DNA from: Deltaproteobacteria bacterium
GTDB lineage: Bacteria; UBA10199; SPLOWO2-01-44-7
NCBI GenBank assembly: GCA_030688705.1
Contig: JAUYJH010000082.1
Coordinates: 1-13,245, forward strand
Direction of reading: 5' to 3'
Length of the DNA: 13,245 bases
This document shows, piece after piece, positions 13,235 through 13,245 of the stretch (its first letter is position 1; each line of letters begins with the position of its first letter). The notes under the pieces are model-generated. The model searched no databases, was not told where the DNA came from, and saw only the letters and a program-made list of their open reading frames with translations. The position numbers and the translations under genes are program-made.

Positions 13235-13245
13235 ATCGGGGTTTT

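Larger units (their letters stand above)
12965..13245 (-). other. Open minus-strand frame running off the right edge
   Basis: Read leftward, a frame is open from the window edge to TAG at 12965-12967, overlapping the lysA end by 11 bases. Its last part (about KRTVKVRAKMEAVKMASDGQ, then LSITWTKDSLYTPNGKVTK) looks protein-like, but the part further upstream passes through a palindromic repeat (13123-13234) and the middle is the 52-bp repeat found also at 181-232. It may be the C-terminal remnant of a gene broken by repeats, or chance. No family is recognised. Confidence 0.2.

Overview
The window looks like chromosomal DNA of a Gram-negative bacterium of the deltaproteobacterial type. It carries ten well-formed genes: eight with clear housekeeping identities and two secreted or lipid-anchored proteins of unknown function. 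The order leuS - holA - rpsT (reversed) - murJ resembles a neighbourhood I recall from deltaproteobacteria. The Asp/Gly/Ala-rich linker of the 7575-8942 lipoprotein is a style common in Myxococcota and related lineages. The lineage is an inference; no rRNA gene is present to test it.

Layout. Bases 1-528 hold no convincing gene. They hold two long imperfect palindromes (about 9-171 and 226-433) and a 52-bp sequence that recurs near the right edge. Then come leuS (529-2877) and holA (2952-3944), followed by rpsT on the minus strand (4057-4350) and murJ diverging from it (4395-5981). After a repeat-filled gap there is a small secreted coiled-coil protein (6282-6728), whose end overlaps the end of mazG (minus, 6709-7503). 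Diverging from mazG is a plus-strand run that may be one operon: lipoprotein (7575-8942), nadA (8939-9913), an rluD-type pseudouridine synthase (9993-10874), a pgeF/yfiH-type protein (10885-11604) and lysA (11665-12975).

Functionally the genes cover protein synthesis (LeuRS, S20, 23S rRNA pseudouridylation), replication (DNA polymerase III delta), nucleotide sanitation (MazG), envelope building (MurJ lipid II flippase, PgeF-type cell-wall quality control, and meso-DAP to lysine by LysA) and NAD synthesis (NadA).

The unusual layer is repeat DNA. At least four palindromic elements have TGTCATTCTGA-like or TGTCATCCTGA-like ends, and related TGTCATTGCGA and TGTCATCCCGA forms also occur. They fill most gaps between genes and supply start or stop codons to holA (possible alternative start), rluD, pgeF and lysA. 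Other short repeats lie in frame inside essential genes: three places in leuS, one in pgeF, and a triple 24-bp repeat in lysA. No gene has a well-placed Shine-Dalgarno sequence, and several predicted promoters lie so close to the ATG that the mRNAs may be leaderless. I found no CRISPR array, tRNA, rRNA, transposase or obvious defence system.
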